This document shows, one piece after another, positions 9,038 through 17,056 of a stretch of DNA of 36,323 nucleotides (positions are counted from its first letter, which is position 1; each line of letters opens with the position of its first letter). The position numbers and the translations under genes are program-made. This stretch comes from Hyella patelloides LEGE 07179 (GTDB lineage: Bacteria; Cyanobacteriota; Cyanobacteriia; Cyanobacteriales; Xenococcaceae). The notes under the pieces are model-generated. The model was given only the letters and a program-made list of their open reading frames with translations, did not search any database and was not told where the DNA came from. The stretch spans positions 1 through 36,323 of the forward strand of contig NZ_LR213803.1 in NCBI RefSeq assembly GCF_900659865.1, in the 5' to 3' direction.

Positions 9038-9637
9038 ATGGATGACCTGAAATATAAACAAAAGATGCAAAGGCGTAAAGAAGTTCAAGAACAACGTCTT
9101 GCAGAGAGAAACCAAGAAAAAGGTCTAATAATTATTAATACTGGTAATGGTAAAGGAAAAACTACCGCAGCGTTAGGAATGGTAATGAGATCCCTAGGTC
9201 ATGGTTACAAAGTAGCGATTATTCAGTTTATAAAAGGTGCTTGGGAACCCGCCGAAAAAGCTGTTTTAGGTAGATGGGAAGGACAGTTGGAGTTCCATGC
9301 TATGGGGGAAGGTTTTACCTGGGAAACTCAAGATCAAGCTAGAGACACGGAAAAAGCAATTGCAGCTTGGGAAAAAGCTTTAGAATACATCACAAATCCT
9401 GAATATCGCTTGGTATTACTGGATGAAGTTAATATTGCTCTCAAACTAGGTTATTTAGATGTAAAAACAGTTATTGCAGGATTAGAACAAAAACCTGAAG
9501 ATTCCCACGTTATTCTCACTGGAAGAGGCGCGCCCAAAGAATTAATCGAAAAGGCAGATTTGGTTACAGAAATGACTTTGGTAAAACATCCTTTTAAAGA
9601 ACAAGGTGTTAAAGCACAAGCTGGAATTGAATTTTAA
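9038..9637 (+). CDS. cobO: Cob(I)yrinic acid a,c-diamide adenosyltransferase CobO/BtuR
   Basis: 199 aa, the usual length. It transfers the adenosyl group of ATP to Co(I) of corrinoids in adenosylcobalamin synthesis; cyanobacteria generally make the pseudocobalamin form. The P-loop GNGKGKTTAALG lies at residues ~36-47, and the family-specific segments IIQFIKGAW, GEGFTWETQD, LVLLDEVNIAL and HVILTGRGAPKEL follow in order. The C-terminus MTLVKHPFKEQGVKAQAGIEF is characteristic of the CobA/CobO/BtuR family. It is cytoplasmic and monocistronic, with no other cobalamin genes in the window. Confidence 0.95.
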   Translation: MDDLKYKQKMQRRKEVQEQRLAERNQEKGLIIINTGNGKGKTTAALGMVMRSLGHGYKVAIIQFIKGAWEPAEKAVLGRWEGQLEFHAMGEGFTWETQDQARDTEKAIAAWEKALEYITNPEYRLVLLDEVNIALKLGYLDVKTVIAGLEQKPEDSHVILTGRGAPKELIEKADLVTEMTLVKHPFKEQGVKAQAGIEF

Positions 9638-9926
9638 CAGTTATCAGTTCTTTCTTACCATTAGGAAAGGATGAGTCTAGGTGAAATATTTTTCATCCCC
9701 AAGTAGACATTTGGTACTTGGACATTGTTCCTTATTTATTAGCCACGAGAGCTATAATCATATAGGGGGTGAGTATTCTCTGTAAGTAATTAACCTTGTC
9801 GTATGGAGATAACATAAATTTTACCCCTTTTCTTGGTTAAGGAATCAGGAGAAAAGATAAAGAAATAATGAAAGTACTGAATATAGTTGAGTTTTTATCT
9901 GATTCCTCATTTTTGCTTGCTTAAAA

Positions 9927-10721
9927 TCAAAGCCAACCTCGCAAACGATAGATAAAAGTGCCAATATATTCTTTAATAATTTTGGTTGTGTAATAGAGAC
10001 TTTCAGACTTAGGAAAATAACTCAAAACTCTTGATTCTATACTATAGTCATGCTTGATTAAATCTAGTTCGCTAATCAGGAAATCAGTAGGCGCGGGAAT
10101 GGCTTCTATCCCTTGACGAGCGAAGATTTTAAGAGATCGCGGTGTGTGAAAAGCAGATGTTACCAGTAAAATCTTTTTAATGCCTCTCTCGTCTAAAATT
10201 TTCTTGGTAAATTTAGCATTTTCATAAGTATTGAGGGAATTATCTTCTTGAATAATGGCTTCTTCGGGTACTCCTGTTAATTTCAGAATTCTCGCCATAT
10301 CTGTCGCTTCGGATTCTTCCTTACCAAACCATTCTATTCTGCCTCCAGATAGCACAATTAAAGGGGCTTTCCCCTCTTTATATAGTTGAGCTCCATACAA
10401 AATGCGATCGCCATGTTCGTTCAAATCGGGCATTACTCGCGGAGGAGAGATACTTCTGGTTGCACCCCCTAAAACCACGATAGCATCTGCGGTGGGTAAA
10501 TTTTGAGTTGCCGTATTTTGCCATTCTAAAGATTTGACTAAAGCATCAGAAAATCGAGGATTACCAGTAATCATCAAGATTAAAAAAGATAGTGCGATGG
10601 GAATTGTCGCAAAACGCGATCGTCTTAAAGCGAGAAAAAAGGCAACTATCAATAAAATACAGGATAATCCTAAAGGATAAATAAAAGTAGGTAGTAATTT
10701 AGATAAAAATAAAAAGTCCAT
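9927..10721 (-). CDS. YdcF/ElyC-type (DUF218) membrane protein
   Basis: I place the start at ATG 10721 (MDFLFLSKLLPTFIYPLGLS), giving 264 aa. The frame stays open upstream to ATG 10805, but those 28 codons are translated from a dispersed palindrome (RTGERLFVPPM) and do not resemble the family. Two N-terminal membrane segments (residues ~7-55) precede the DUF218 domain: ADAIVVLGGATR, ERILYGAQLY-like HGDRILYGAQLY, PLIVLSGG, LNTYENAKF and LLVTSAFHTPRS. ElyC and SanA relatives act in envelope and peptidoglycan-precursor homeostasis; the biochemical activity is unknown. It is divergent from the LptF/LptG gene, consistent with an envelope role. Confidence 0.87.
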   Translation of the reverse strand: MDFLFLSKLLPTFIYPLGLSCILLIVAFFLALRRSRFATIPIALSFLILMITGNPRFSDALVKSLEWQNTATQNLPTADAIVVLGGATRSISPPRVMPDLNEHGDRILYGAQLYKEGKAPLIVLSGGRIEWFGKEESEATDMARILKLTGVPEEAIIQEDNSLNTYENAKFTKKILDERGIKKILLVTSAFHTPRSLKIFARQGIEAIPAPTDFLISELDLIKHDYSIESRVLSYFPKSESLYYTTKIIKEYIGTFIYRLRGWL

Positions 10722-10746
10722 ATTTACAAAATCAGGAGTCATTGGT

Positions 10747-10767
10747 GGGACGAACAGCCGTTCGCCC
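10747..10767. repeat. Palindromic dispersed repeat at the upstream edge of the YdcF-like gene
   Basis: GGGACGAAC...GTTCGCCC arms pair with one mismatch. The unit is of the same kind as the palindrome at 28704-28723. It accounts for the spurious N-terminal extension of the YdcF-like frame. Confidence 0.6.
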
Positions 10768-10868
10768 GTACGAAATTCGATTAATATTGTTACACACCAT
10801 TTCACATTTATTTTCTAATAAGGATTTTACTAAACATATTTAGTCAGAAAAATATAATGCAATAACTA

Positions 10869-11999
10869 TTGATAATAGTGATTAATTCAATACTTAATTT
10901 ATATTTATTTAAACAATTAATAATACTTTTTTGCTTAACCGTAGGCTTATTATCTGGTGTAGGTGTCGCTATTGGTACAATATCAGATTTAGCTTATCAG
11001 ATAAATAATTACAATTTACCTCTGGTAGTTGCTCTTAAAATATTTGTCTTGAAAATTCCTGAATATGTTGCCTATGGTTTGCCGATTGGCACATTATTAA
11101 CCACTTTAATAGTTTACGGGCGTTTAAATAGCGATCGCGAATTAATTGCTTTTAGAAGTGTCGGTATTAGTATTTATAAAATTGTTATTCCTGCTGTTTA
11201 TTTTAGTTTTGTAATTACCATATTAACTTTAATTACTAACGAAGCGATCGTTCCTCAAGCCAACTATCAAGTAATTCTTTTGCAACAGCCTTTTCTTCCT
11301 GAAACTAAAGTTGCTCTCCAAAAAAAAGATATTTTTTACCCTGAATATGAATCTATAAATACAGAAGAAAAAGAACTCAAAAGGCTTTATTATGCAGAAA
11401 AATTTGATGGCAATAAATTAAATAATATTGTAGTAATTAGCTGGAAAAATCAACAACTAACACAAATTATTACAGCCAAATACGCCTACTGGAATGCTCA
11501 ACTTGAATTATGGAATATGCAACAGGGCATAATAGATAATCTGGGAAAAGATATCTTAAATTCATTGAGAAAAACTTTTAATAACTATCAAATTGCCTTA
11601 CCCGCAACATTCTTTAAAATAGTTACTCAAGAACGCGATCCTGATGCCATGAGTTTAACTCAAGCAAGAGACTATTTAGAGTTAATTTTCGATAGCGGTA
11701 ATTTACCGAAAATTCGTTTATTTCAAGTCCGCATCCAGCAAAAATTAGCTTTTCCTTTTATTTGTATCATCTTCGCTCTCATTGGTTCATCCGTAGGGGC
11801 TACCTTTAGTAATCTCAATCGTGGTAGAAGCTTTGGTCTTTGTATTGCGATCGTTTTTAGTTATTATTTACTAGGTTTTATGATTGGCTCATTGGGTATT
11901 GCAGGTTTAATTTCTCCTCTGATTGCAGCATGGCTACCTAATGCGATTGGTTTAGGGTTTGGTTGCTGGTTATTAAAATCAGCTAATTGCACTGTTTGA
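10869..11999 (+). CDS. LptF/LptG family permease (lipopolysaccharide export)
   Basis: 376 aa from TTG 10869; GTG 10878 is an equally possible start because no clear Shine-Dalgarno decides. Membrane segments at residues ~10-35, ~45-75 and ~100-125, a periplasmic domain (residues ~130-275), then three further segments (~290-370) give the 3+3 YjgP/YjgQ topology. Family motifs include PEYVAYGLPIGTLLTTLIVYGRLNSDRELIAFRS and, near the end of the periplasmic domain, RDPDAMSLTQARDYLELI. In proteobacteria, LptF and LptG with the LptB ATPase extract LPS from the inner membrane; cyanobacteria commonly encode a single such permease. No lptA, lptB or lptC lies nearby. Confidence 0.9.
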   Translation: MIIVINSILNLYLFKQLIILFCLTVGLLSGVGVAIGTISDLAYQINNYNLPLVVALKIFVLKIPEYVAYGLPIGTLLTTLIVYGRLNSDRELIAFRSVGISIYKIVIPAVYFSFVITILTLITNEAIVPQANYQVILLQQPFLPETKVALQKKDIFYPEYESINTEEKELKRLYYAEKFDGNKLNNIVVISWKNQQLTQIITAKYAYWNAQLELWNMQQGIIDNLGKDILNSLRKTFNNYQIALPATFFKIVTQERDPDAMSLTQARDYLELIFDSGNLPKIRLFQVRIQQKLAFPFICIIFALIGSSVGATFSNLNRGRSFGLCIAIVFSYYLLGFMIGSLGIAGLISPLIAAWLPNAIGLGFGCWLLKSANCTV

Positions 12000-12020
12000 A
12001 ATATTCCCTGTAAATATACG

Positions 12021-12068
12021 GTAGGGTGGGCGACCGAAGGAAGTACTTTAGTGCAATGCCCACCTTAC
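12021..12068. repeat. Inverted repeat after the LptF-like gene
   Basis: The arms GTAGGGTGGGC and GCCCACCTTAC pair with one wobble around a ~26-nt loop. They share the arm sequence of the hairpin at 17028-17052, so this is a dispersed repeat family. It could also end transcription of the permease gene, although no T run follows. Confidence 0.55.
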
Positions 12069-12160
12069 AGAGTTGGGTTGCTAACAAAAAAATTGCTCTC
12101 AAACGATCGCGATCGTAGTCAAATTGGGTATACAAAGATAGCAGTCTTGTTATCTAGAGC

Positions 12161-14686
12161 ATGAATTTATCCAAAGATACTCAATCAAATCCTAATTGGC
12201 GTGGTCAATGGTTAGGTTATATTTGTCTGGCGATGCTAGTTTTTTATACCTGGCTTCCCAATAGTTACTATCTAATGGTTTCCTATCCTTGGATTATTGT
12301 ATGGCAGATTGGATTTTTGGCTTTGGGTATCTGGATTATTTGGATGCTTCGTCAGTTTAAAATACCTTTCAAGTTATTAGGTTATGGTTTAGACTGGGCA
12401 GTAGCTGCAATTATGGTTGCACTTATCTTATCAGGAATTTTTGCTCAATTTAAAGTAGTATCCGCTTGGAATATTTCCCTAGTATTTTGCTACTTGATGC
12501 TACTATATGTGCTTCGTAACTGGATAGCAGTAGAGAGTTTTAATATTTACCACCTGTGGCAAAGAATTAGTATTGCAGGGGTAATTAGTTGCCTTGTAGG
12601 ATTGGCTGTTTGGTATCCACTAAGAGCTTCCGATGCATCTCGTATTAATTATCCTATGGGACATCCAAACTTTGTTGCGGGATACATCATGTTAGTTTTC
12701 CCCTTGACTATAGCTTTAGCTATAGCAAGTAAAAGTTGGCAAAGAATAGGGGCTTTGGCTGCTAGTAGCTTAATGTTATTTGTGCTTTATTATACTGGTT
12801 CGCGGGGTGGCTTTTTAGGACTATTAGCTTTGGCAATCGCTACAGTTATTTTTTTGATAATTCGTAGTAAAGGCAAACAAAGATGGTTGCGTTTAGTTAG
12901 TTGTGGTTTAGTTTTGGCTATTTTATTGACTGTTTCTTTAAATAATTCTAGGGTACAAAGAATTGTCAAATTTAATGGTTTTAATAGTGATGCGCCACTG
13001 ATACAACTGAAGATTGACGGACAAAGCAAGGACAGACTACTAATGCTGGAAGCAGCCAGCAATATTTTTAAAGACCGACCTCTGTTTGGTGTCGGTGCAG
13101 GTAATATGTCTCGTGTTTATGATTTGTATCGTCCAATTGAAACTGGTACTGGGGGAACTCATATACAACAATTACATAATACTCCCGTGCAGATTTTCGG
13201 TGAGTTGGGTTTAGTTGGTTTATCTACTTACCTATTTTTAATTGTTTGTTTACTTCGTTTATGGTTCGAGTTGTACTATCGATTGACTAATCTAAGAGAG
13301 CGTTCTTTACTTTATGGTACTGGTGGTAGTTTCTTGGCTTATAGTGTTGCTACCTTAACAGATTATCAGTTAGAAAATATTTCTCTGAGTATTAATTTAG
13401 TATTTTTGACATTGCTTCTAATTAAATTAGCTGATGATAATAGCTTTGAGAAAATAAATATCTTTGGCAACTATTGTCGTCGTTGGATTAGCTTAATCTC
13501 AATTACTATCTTAATTGCTAGTTTATTGCTTTGGATTCCTCAAACTTTGGCATTAAGATTAACTAAAATTGCTCATCGTAATTTTGTTGTAGGAAGACTA
13601 GATGTTGGCTATAAAAAGATAGCTGATGCAGCAAATTTAGTTTCTTGGGATCCCACCTATAATATTACTGCTGCTATCATAGCAATGCGAATTAGAGAAC
13701 CTGTTCGAGAACAAAAGCTTTACTTAGAATTAACAGAATTAAGCTTAAAACATCTTCAGAAAGTAGTTGAAGCAGCACCAAATGATGCTCATTTTAATCA
13801 AATGTTAGGCATGATGTATGGAGATCTAGGTAATAGTCAATCAGCAATTGAATATTTTCGTCGAGCAATACAGTTATTGCCACGTATTTCATCTTATTCT
13901 CATTACTTATTAGGACGAGAGTATCTAAAAATTAATGAAACAGAAAAAGCTATTACCGCTTTAGCATTACAAGGCTTAATTACTCCTCAATTTTTAACTT
14001 CTAGTATGTGGAATGAACTACCATTATCTGAGGTTAAAAACGAAGTGCTTCAAAAAAGCTTAAATTTGTTTTCTAAATTATCTCAACAGTTATCGTCTGA
14101 TAATTACCATTATAATTCTGTTTATGAAAAACAAATTCTTTTAAAGTGGTTGGATGGTCAGTCTATAAATAAAGTGGAACATGAAAGGTTAAGACCAATA
14201 ATAAAAGCTTTGCTTTTAGCAGAAAAAAACCCCGATGAAGCATTAAATATTCTTGCTTCAAATATAGAGACAGTAGAGAATCCTGATTCATTGTTATTAT
14301 TACAAGCTTGGTTACAGCCAGAACCTTATTTATATAATTATTTTAAGAGTAGTACTGGAGTGAATATAGAGAAAGTTCAAAGAGAATACTTAGAAAATAT
14401 AACTAAGCAAAATGTCGCTCTAAAAACTTGGATAAGCTCTATTCAATTAAAACTTACTACTGCGACCAGAAATGCCCTGAGATTGGCATATCGTAATGAA
14501 GAAATCACTAAAGCATCTCTTTTGTTTTTTCCATCAGAACTTCGAGATTATCTTATAATAAGAAAATTAAACTTATTTGATGATTATTATCGAGAATTTA
14601 TAGAGCTAGAGTATTTACTTAATAAAGTACAGACAAAAGAATTATCCTTACCCCATCCAACTAATAATAATTTTCGACTCGATTAA
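12161..14686 (+). CDS. O-antigen ligase/polymerase-like (Wzy_C) membrane protein with C-terminal TPR part
   Basis: 841 aa. About 10-12 transmembrane helices span residues ~15-465. The Wzy_C signature is present: MGHPNFVAGYIMLVFPL, YYTGSRGGFLGLLAL, and the periplasmic loop FGVGAGNMSRVYDLYRP...LHNTPVQIFGELGLVGL. Residues ~490-620 contain TPR-like repeats (LKHLQKVVEAAPNDAHFNQM, SAIEYFRRAIQLLPRISSYS), followed by a helical tail. The family transfers or polymerises undecaprenyl-linked glycans onto LPS or, in pilin-linked members, proteins. It is convergent with the pilin operon (30-bp gap), which suggests but does not prove a pilin-glycosylation role. A 14-bp palindrome (ACGATCGCGATCGT, 12103-12116) lies in its leader. 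Confidence 0.88.
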   Translation: MNLSKDTQSNPNWRGQWLGYICLAMLVFYTWLPNSYYLMVSYPWIIVWQIGFLALGIWIIWMLRQFKIPFKLLGYGLDWAVAAIMVALILSGIFAQFKVVSAWNISLVFCYLMLLYVLRNWIAVESFNIYHLWQRISIAGVISCLVGLAVWYPLRASDASRINYPMGHPNFVAGYIMLVFPLTIALAIASKSWQRIGALAASSLMLFVLYYTGSRGGFLGLLALAIATVIFLIIRSKGKQRWLRLVSCGLVLAILLTVSLNNSRVQRIVKFNGFNSDAPLIQLKIDGQSKDRLLMLEAASNIFKDRPLFGVGAGNMSRVYDLYRPIETGTGGTHIQQLHNTPVQIFGELGLVGLSTYLFLIVCLLRLWFELYYRLTNLRERSLLYGTGGSFLAYSVATLTDYQLENISLSINLVFLTLLLIKLADDNSFEKINIFGNYCRRWISLISITILIASLLLWIPQTLALRLTKIAHRNFVVGRLDVGYKKIADAANLVSWDPTYNITAAIIAMRIREPVREQKLYLELTELSLKHLQKVVEAAPNDAHFNQMLGMMYGDLGNSQSAIEYFRRAIQLLPRISSYSHYLLGREYLKINETEKAITALALQGLITPQFLTSSMWNELPLSEVKNEVLQKSLNLFSKLSQQLSSDNYHYNSVYEKQILLKWLDGQSINKVEHERLRPIIKALLLAEKNPDEALNILASNIETVENPDSLLLLQAWLQPEPYLYNYFKSSTGVNIEKVQREYLENITKQNVALKTWISSIQLKLTTATRNALRLAYRNEEITKASLLFFPSELRDYLIIRKLNLFDDYYREFIELEYLLNKVQTKELSLPHPTNNNFRLD

Positions 14687-14716
14687 CATTAGAAATTAAG
14701 TAGTTAAAATAATATT

Positions 14717-15502
14717 TCATACTTTTTCTGGGGCTTTGATACTAATTTTTCCATTAGGATTTACAGTAACTATTCCTCCCAGTTCTTCAATTTTTTTAAG
14801 AGCATACTCTCGAATTTGCCGATCGCTATTGTTAGATAAAATCATAGTCCAGCCTGAAATTTGTATTGTAGTACTATCAGGATTAGTTTCTAGAAAAGCT
14901 ACTGTTTCTAGATAACGTTTTGCTATAACATCACTCCCCACTACATTACTTACTTCTGCCCAAGATGCTGCTGTTTGATAAGATTTTTTTGCTGCTTCTA
15001 TATCTCCTAATAAAAGAACTTCATCTATTGCTTTGTAACCCCAAATAAAAAATGGATAAGGAGACATTTCAGGAGTAATAGATTCTAAAGATTTTTCTAA
15101 AAGGGAGACTGTTTTTTGGGGATTGCCAGCAAAAATAGAATTGGTAGTAGAAAGAATTAAATTAGCATCAATAAATTTGGGGTCTTTATTTACTATAGTT
15201 TCAAAATAATCTGTAATTACAGAATAACCTGTGACTTCACGAGCTTCTGTATCACCAAAATACTGAATATACTGTAAAAAAGCCCAATCAGCTATTAAGT
15301 TATTGTATCCAAAACTAGGAATTTTTTGCTGTATATTAGCTTGAGCTTTCCGATGTTTTTCTTGTTGAATATAAGCCTTAGTACTTTGATTTTTTATTTT
15401 TATTTGTTGCTTTAAAGACTCCACCTGCAAGCTAACGATAGCAGAAAAACTGACTATTCCTGTTAAACAACTTACAAGTATTCTATTATTAAAATTGAAC
15501 AT
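14717..15502 (-). CDS. Membrane-anchored protein of unknown function, linked to the pilin gene
   Basis: 261 aa. One N-terminal hydrophobic segment (residues ~8-26) is followed by a basic, Gln-rich coiled stretch (SLKQQIKIKNQSTKAYIQQ) and then a helical, TPR-like region (FIDANLILSTTNSIFAGNPQ, AAKKSYQTAASWAEV). The C-terminus is a short beta-like piece (VTVNPNGKISIKAP). Most of it is probably exposed outside the cytoplasmic membrane. The gene lies 27 bp downstream of a pilin gene on the same strand, so the two are probably cotranscribed, and it is convergent with the Wzy_C gene. A pilus-associated role is inferred from position only. Confidence 0.75.
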   Translation of the reverse strand: MFNFNNRILVSCLTGIVSFSAIVSLQVESLKQQIKIKNQSTKAYIQQEKHRKAQANIQQKIPSFGYNNLIADWAFLQYIQYFGDTEAREVTGYSVITDYFETIVNKDPKFIDANLILSTTNSIFAGNPQKTVSLLEKSLESITPEMSPYPFFIWGYKAIDEVLLLGDIEAAKKSYQTAASWAEVSNVVGSDVIAKRYLETVAFLETNPDSTTIQISGWTMILSNNSDRQIREYALKKIEELGGIVTVNPNGKISIKAPEKV

Positions 15503-15529
15503 AACTTTACAAGAATATAGAAATATAAG

Positions 15530-16039
15530 TTATCTCAGCCTTGTGCCATCATTGGTACAAGAATCTGCAAAAGAATCTGGCACTTCTACAATTACACCCA
15601 CCGCTGTCCCTTCACACAAAGCAAGTTGGTAAGCACCAGAGTTAAAATATACACCAACAGCATAATTGCGTACTCTATCAGAACTAGAGTTTATGGCAAC
15701 TGCTCGTTGTTTTAATAAAGAGTTAGTAGCAGTATCGGCATCAGGATAGCTATAATATTCGCTCTGAAAAAGATTACTATTCGATAAGTTATTTAAATTA
15801 TTGGCAAAAACCTGGTGTTCGAGGTGGTAAGCTTGTTGGGCGCGCCCCAAAGTCCCCAAACTATTTTTAGCTTCTGTTTCTCTAGCTTTACCAACTTGAC
15901 CAATAAAATTAGGTAAGGCGATCGCAGATAGTAAACCTAGAATAATCATCACTATTAATAGCTCAATTAAGGTAAATCCAGATTCCAGCCTACGTTTTTT
16001 AGTTCTATTTAATAAAAAATTTACATATTGGGTATTCAC
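15530..16039 (-). CDS. Type IV pilin-like protein (minor or second PilA)
   Basis: 169 aa. A 21-residue leader ends RRLESG, followed by the N-methylated hydrophobic helix FTLIELLIVMIILGLLSAIALPNF; cleavage by PilD is expected after Gly21, and Glu26 is the conserved Glu+5. Two Cys near the C-terminus (LCEGTAV and ADSC) can form the D-region disulfide loop. It is paralogous to the pilin at 16242-16757 (shared NFIGQVGKARE/NLLAQVGKARE, RAQQAYH/RAQQTYHFER, VRNYAVGV/VRNYSGGI) but shorter on Ala/Gly and more polar. The distinct composition suggests a less abundant pilin, followed by the unknown 14717-15502 gene. Confidence 0.92.
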   Translation of the reverse strand: MNTQYVNFLLNRTKKRRLESGFTLIELLIVMIILGLLSAIALPNFIGQVGKARETEAKNSLGTLGRAQQAYHLEHQVFANNLNNLSNSNLFQSEYYSYPDADTATNSLLKQRAVAINSSSDRVRNYAVGVYFNSGAYQLALCEGTAVGVIVEVPDSFADSCTNDGTRLR

Positions 16040-16186
16040 TATCCGATTACCATAATTTTATTTGTTTATAAAGGAAGATGAATTTTTGCTTTAATTAAAT
16101 ATGATTAATTATTTTCTTTTTTCTAATTGACATTAATTAACTTTGCCTAGTTATGCTGAATAATGCTCGTCATGCAAAATATCTAA

Positions 16187-16215
16187 TTAAAAAACAGGCA
16201 AAGAGTGCCTGTTTT
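16187..16215 (-). terminator. Rho-independent terminator of the pilA gene
   Basis: On the minus strand the stem AAAACAGGCA/TGCCTGTTTT with a CTCTT loop is followed by TTAATT. It begins 27 bp after the pilA stop codon and separates pilA from the second pilin gene, so the two pilins are probably separate transcripts with only limited read-through. Confidence 0.85.
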
Positions 16216-16241
16216 AGTAAAATTAAACCAAGATTGGGATA

Positions 16242-16757
16242 TTAGTTCAATTCTGCACCAGCAGAGCAACCAGCAACACCACCAGTAGCGGTAGCAGTAG
16301 CTGCACCACCTACGTTATCAGATTGACAGAGAGAAGTGTCGTAAGCACCAGCAGCGTAAGCAATACCACCAGAGTAGTTTCTTACTCCATCATTGCCAGC
16401 ATCTAGAGCATTAGCAGCAACAGTAGCATCAGCAGCAGCACCCGTAACAGTGAAAGAGTAGAATTCGGGGTTAACAACAATACCTAGAGGGTTACTAGCA
16501 CTTTGTACGTTAGTAGCGTTATTAAATGATTGTCTTTCAAAGTGATAAGTTTGTTGCGCTCTGTTGATAGAACCAACGGCAGTTTTTCCTTCAGACTCAC
16601 GAGCTTTACCAACTTGCGCTAGTAAGTTAGGTAGAGCAACAGCAGCAAGTACACCGATGATGATTACAACTACTAAAAGTTCGATTAAAGTGAAACCTTT
16701 GTTGCCTTTTTTGTTACGTAGAGCTTGTAAGTATTTTGCAGTAAAAATAGAATTCAT
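16242..16757 (-). CDS. pilA: Type IV pilin PilA (major pilin candidate)
   Basis: 171 aa. The leader ends KKGNKG; the mature pilin starts FTLIELLVVVIIIGVLAAVALPNLLAQ, with Glu+5 at residue 26. The C-terminal half is rich in Ala, Gly, Thr and Asn, with two Cys (SLCQSD, AGCSAG) for the D-region disulfide. It follows the usual cyanobacterial PilA pattern of ~170 residues. A strong Shine-Dalgarno (AAGGAA, 16767-16772), its own terminator and a long leader support high expression. A CRP-like site lies ~136 bp upstream. Type IV pili serve motility, DNA uptake and adhesion. The paralogue downstream is a separate gene. Confidence 0.94.
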   Translation of the reverse strand: MNSIFTAKYLQALRNKKGNKGFTLIELLVVVIIIGVLAAVALPNLLAQVGKARESEGKTAVGSINRAQQTYHFERQSFNNATNVQSASNPLGIVVNPEFYSFTVTGAAADATVAANALDAGNDGVRNYSGGIAYAAGAYDTSLCQSDNVGGAATATATGGVAGCSAGAELN

Positions 16758-16766
16758 TGATTTGTT

Positions 16767-16772
16767 TTCCTT
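16767..16772 (-). promoter_or_regulatory. Strong Shine-Dalgarno of pilA
   Basis: AAGGAA on the minus strand lies nine bases before the ATG at 16757. It is one of the clearest ribosome-binding sites in the window and fixes this start codon. Confidence 0.75.
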
Positions 16773-16892
16773 GTTAAGTGTATGTGGTTTGGAAGTAACT
16801 TTTTTTTGTTTTCCTATTTAGAAATTACCCACTTAAATCGAAAAACATAACATCAGGAAAAAAAGTTTTTTCTAGATGTGTTGGGGGTTTGA

Positions 16893-16908
16893 TGTGATTT
16901 GCGTCACT
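16893..16908. promoter_or_regulatory. CRP-type (SyCRP1-like) site upstream of pilA
   Basis: TGTGA-TTTGCG-TCACT matches the CRP consensus TGTGA-N6-TCACA at 9 of 10 fixed positions. It is centred ~143 bp upstream of the pilA start codon, within the 299-bp gap between pilA and the CHAT gene. SyCRP1 is known to affect pili and motility in Synechocystis. Occupancy and the transcription start are not known here. Confidence 0.5.
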
Positions 16909-16977
16909 GTGTTTTTATCCTGATTATGCTTGTAGTGCTTTGTAGCGAATAATCTCTTTAGCAGTAATCAGTAATGA

Positions 16978-16996
16978 TTTCGCGAAACGCCCCTAC
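16978..16996. repeat. Half copy of the TTTCGCGAAACGCCCC palindrome family
   Basis: TTTCGCGAAACGCCCCTAC matches one arm and the core of the palindrome at 29816-29843. It is non-coding here. Confidence 0.5.
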
Positions 16997-17027
16997 CCAA
17001 GAATCATCAGATAAAGACAATTAAAGG

Positions 17028-17052
17028 GTAGGGTGGGCATTGCCCACCCTAC
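17028..17052. repeat. Perfect hairpin repeat after the CHAT gene
   Basis: The arms GTAGGGTGGGCA and TGCCCACCCTAC are perfectly complementary around one base. It lies 4 bp beyond the stop of the CHAT gene and may end its transcription. The same arms occur at 12021-12068. Confidence 0.7.
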
Positions 17053-17056
17053 TCTA

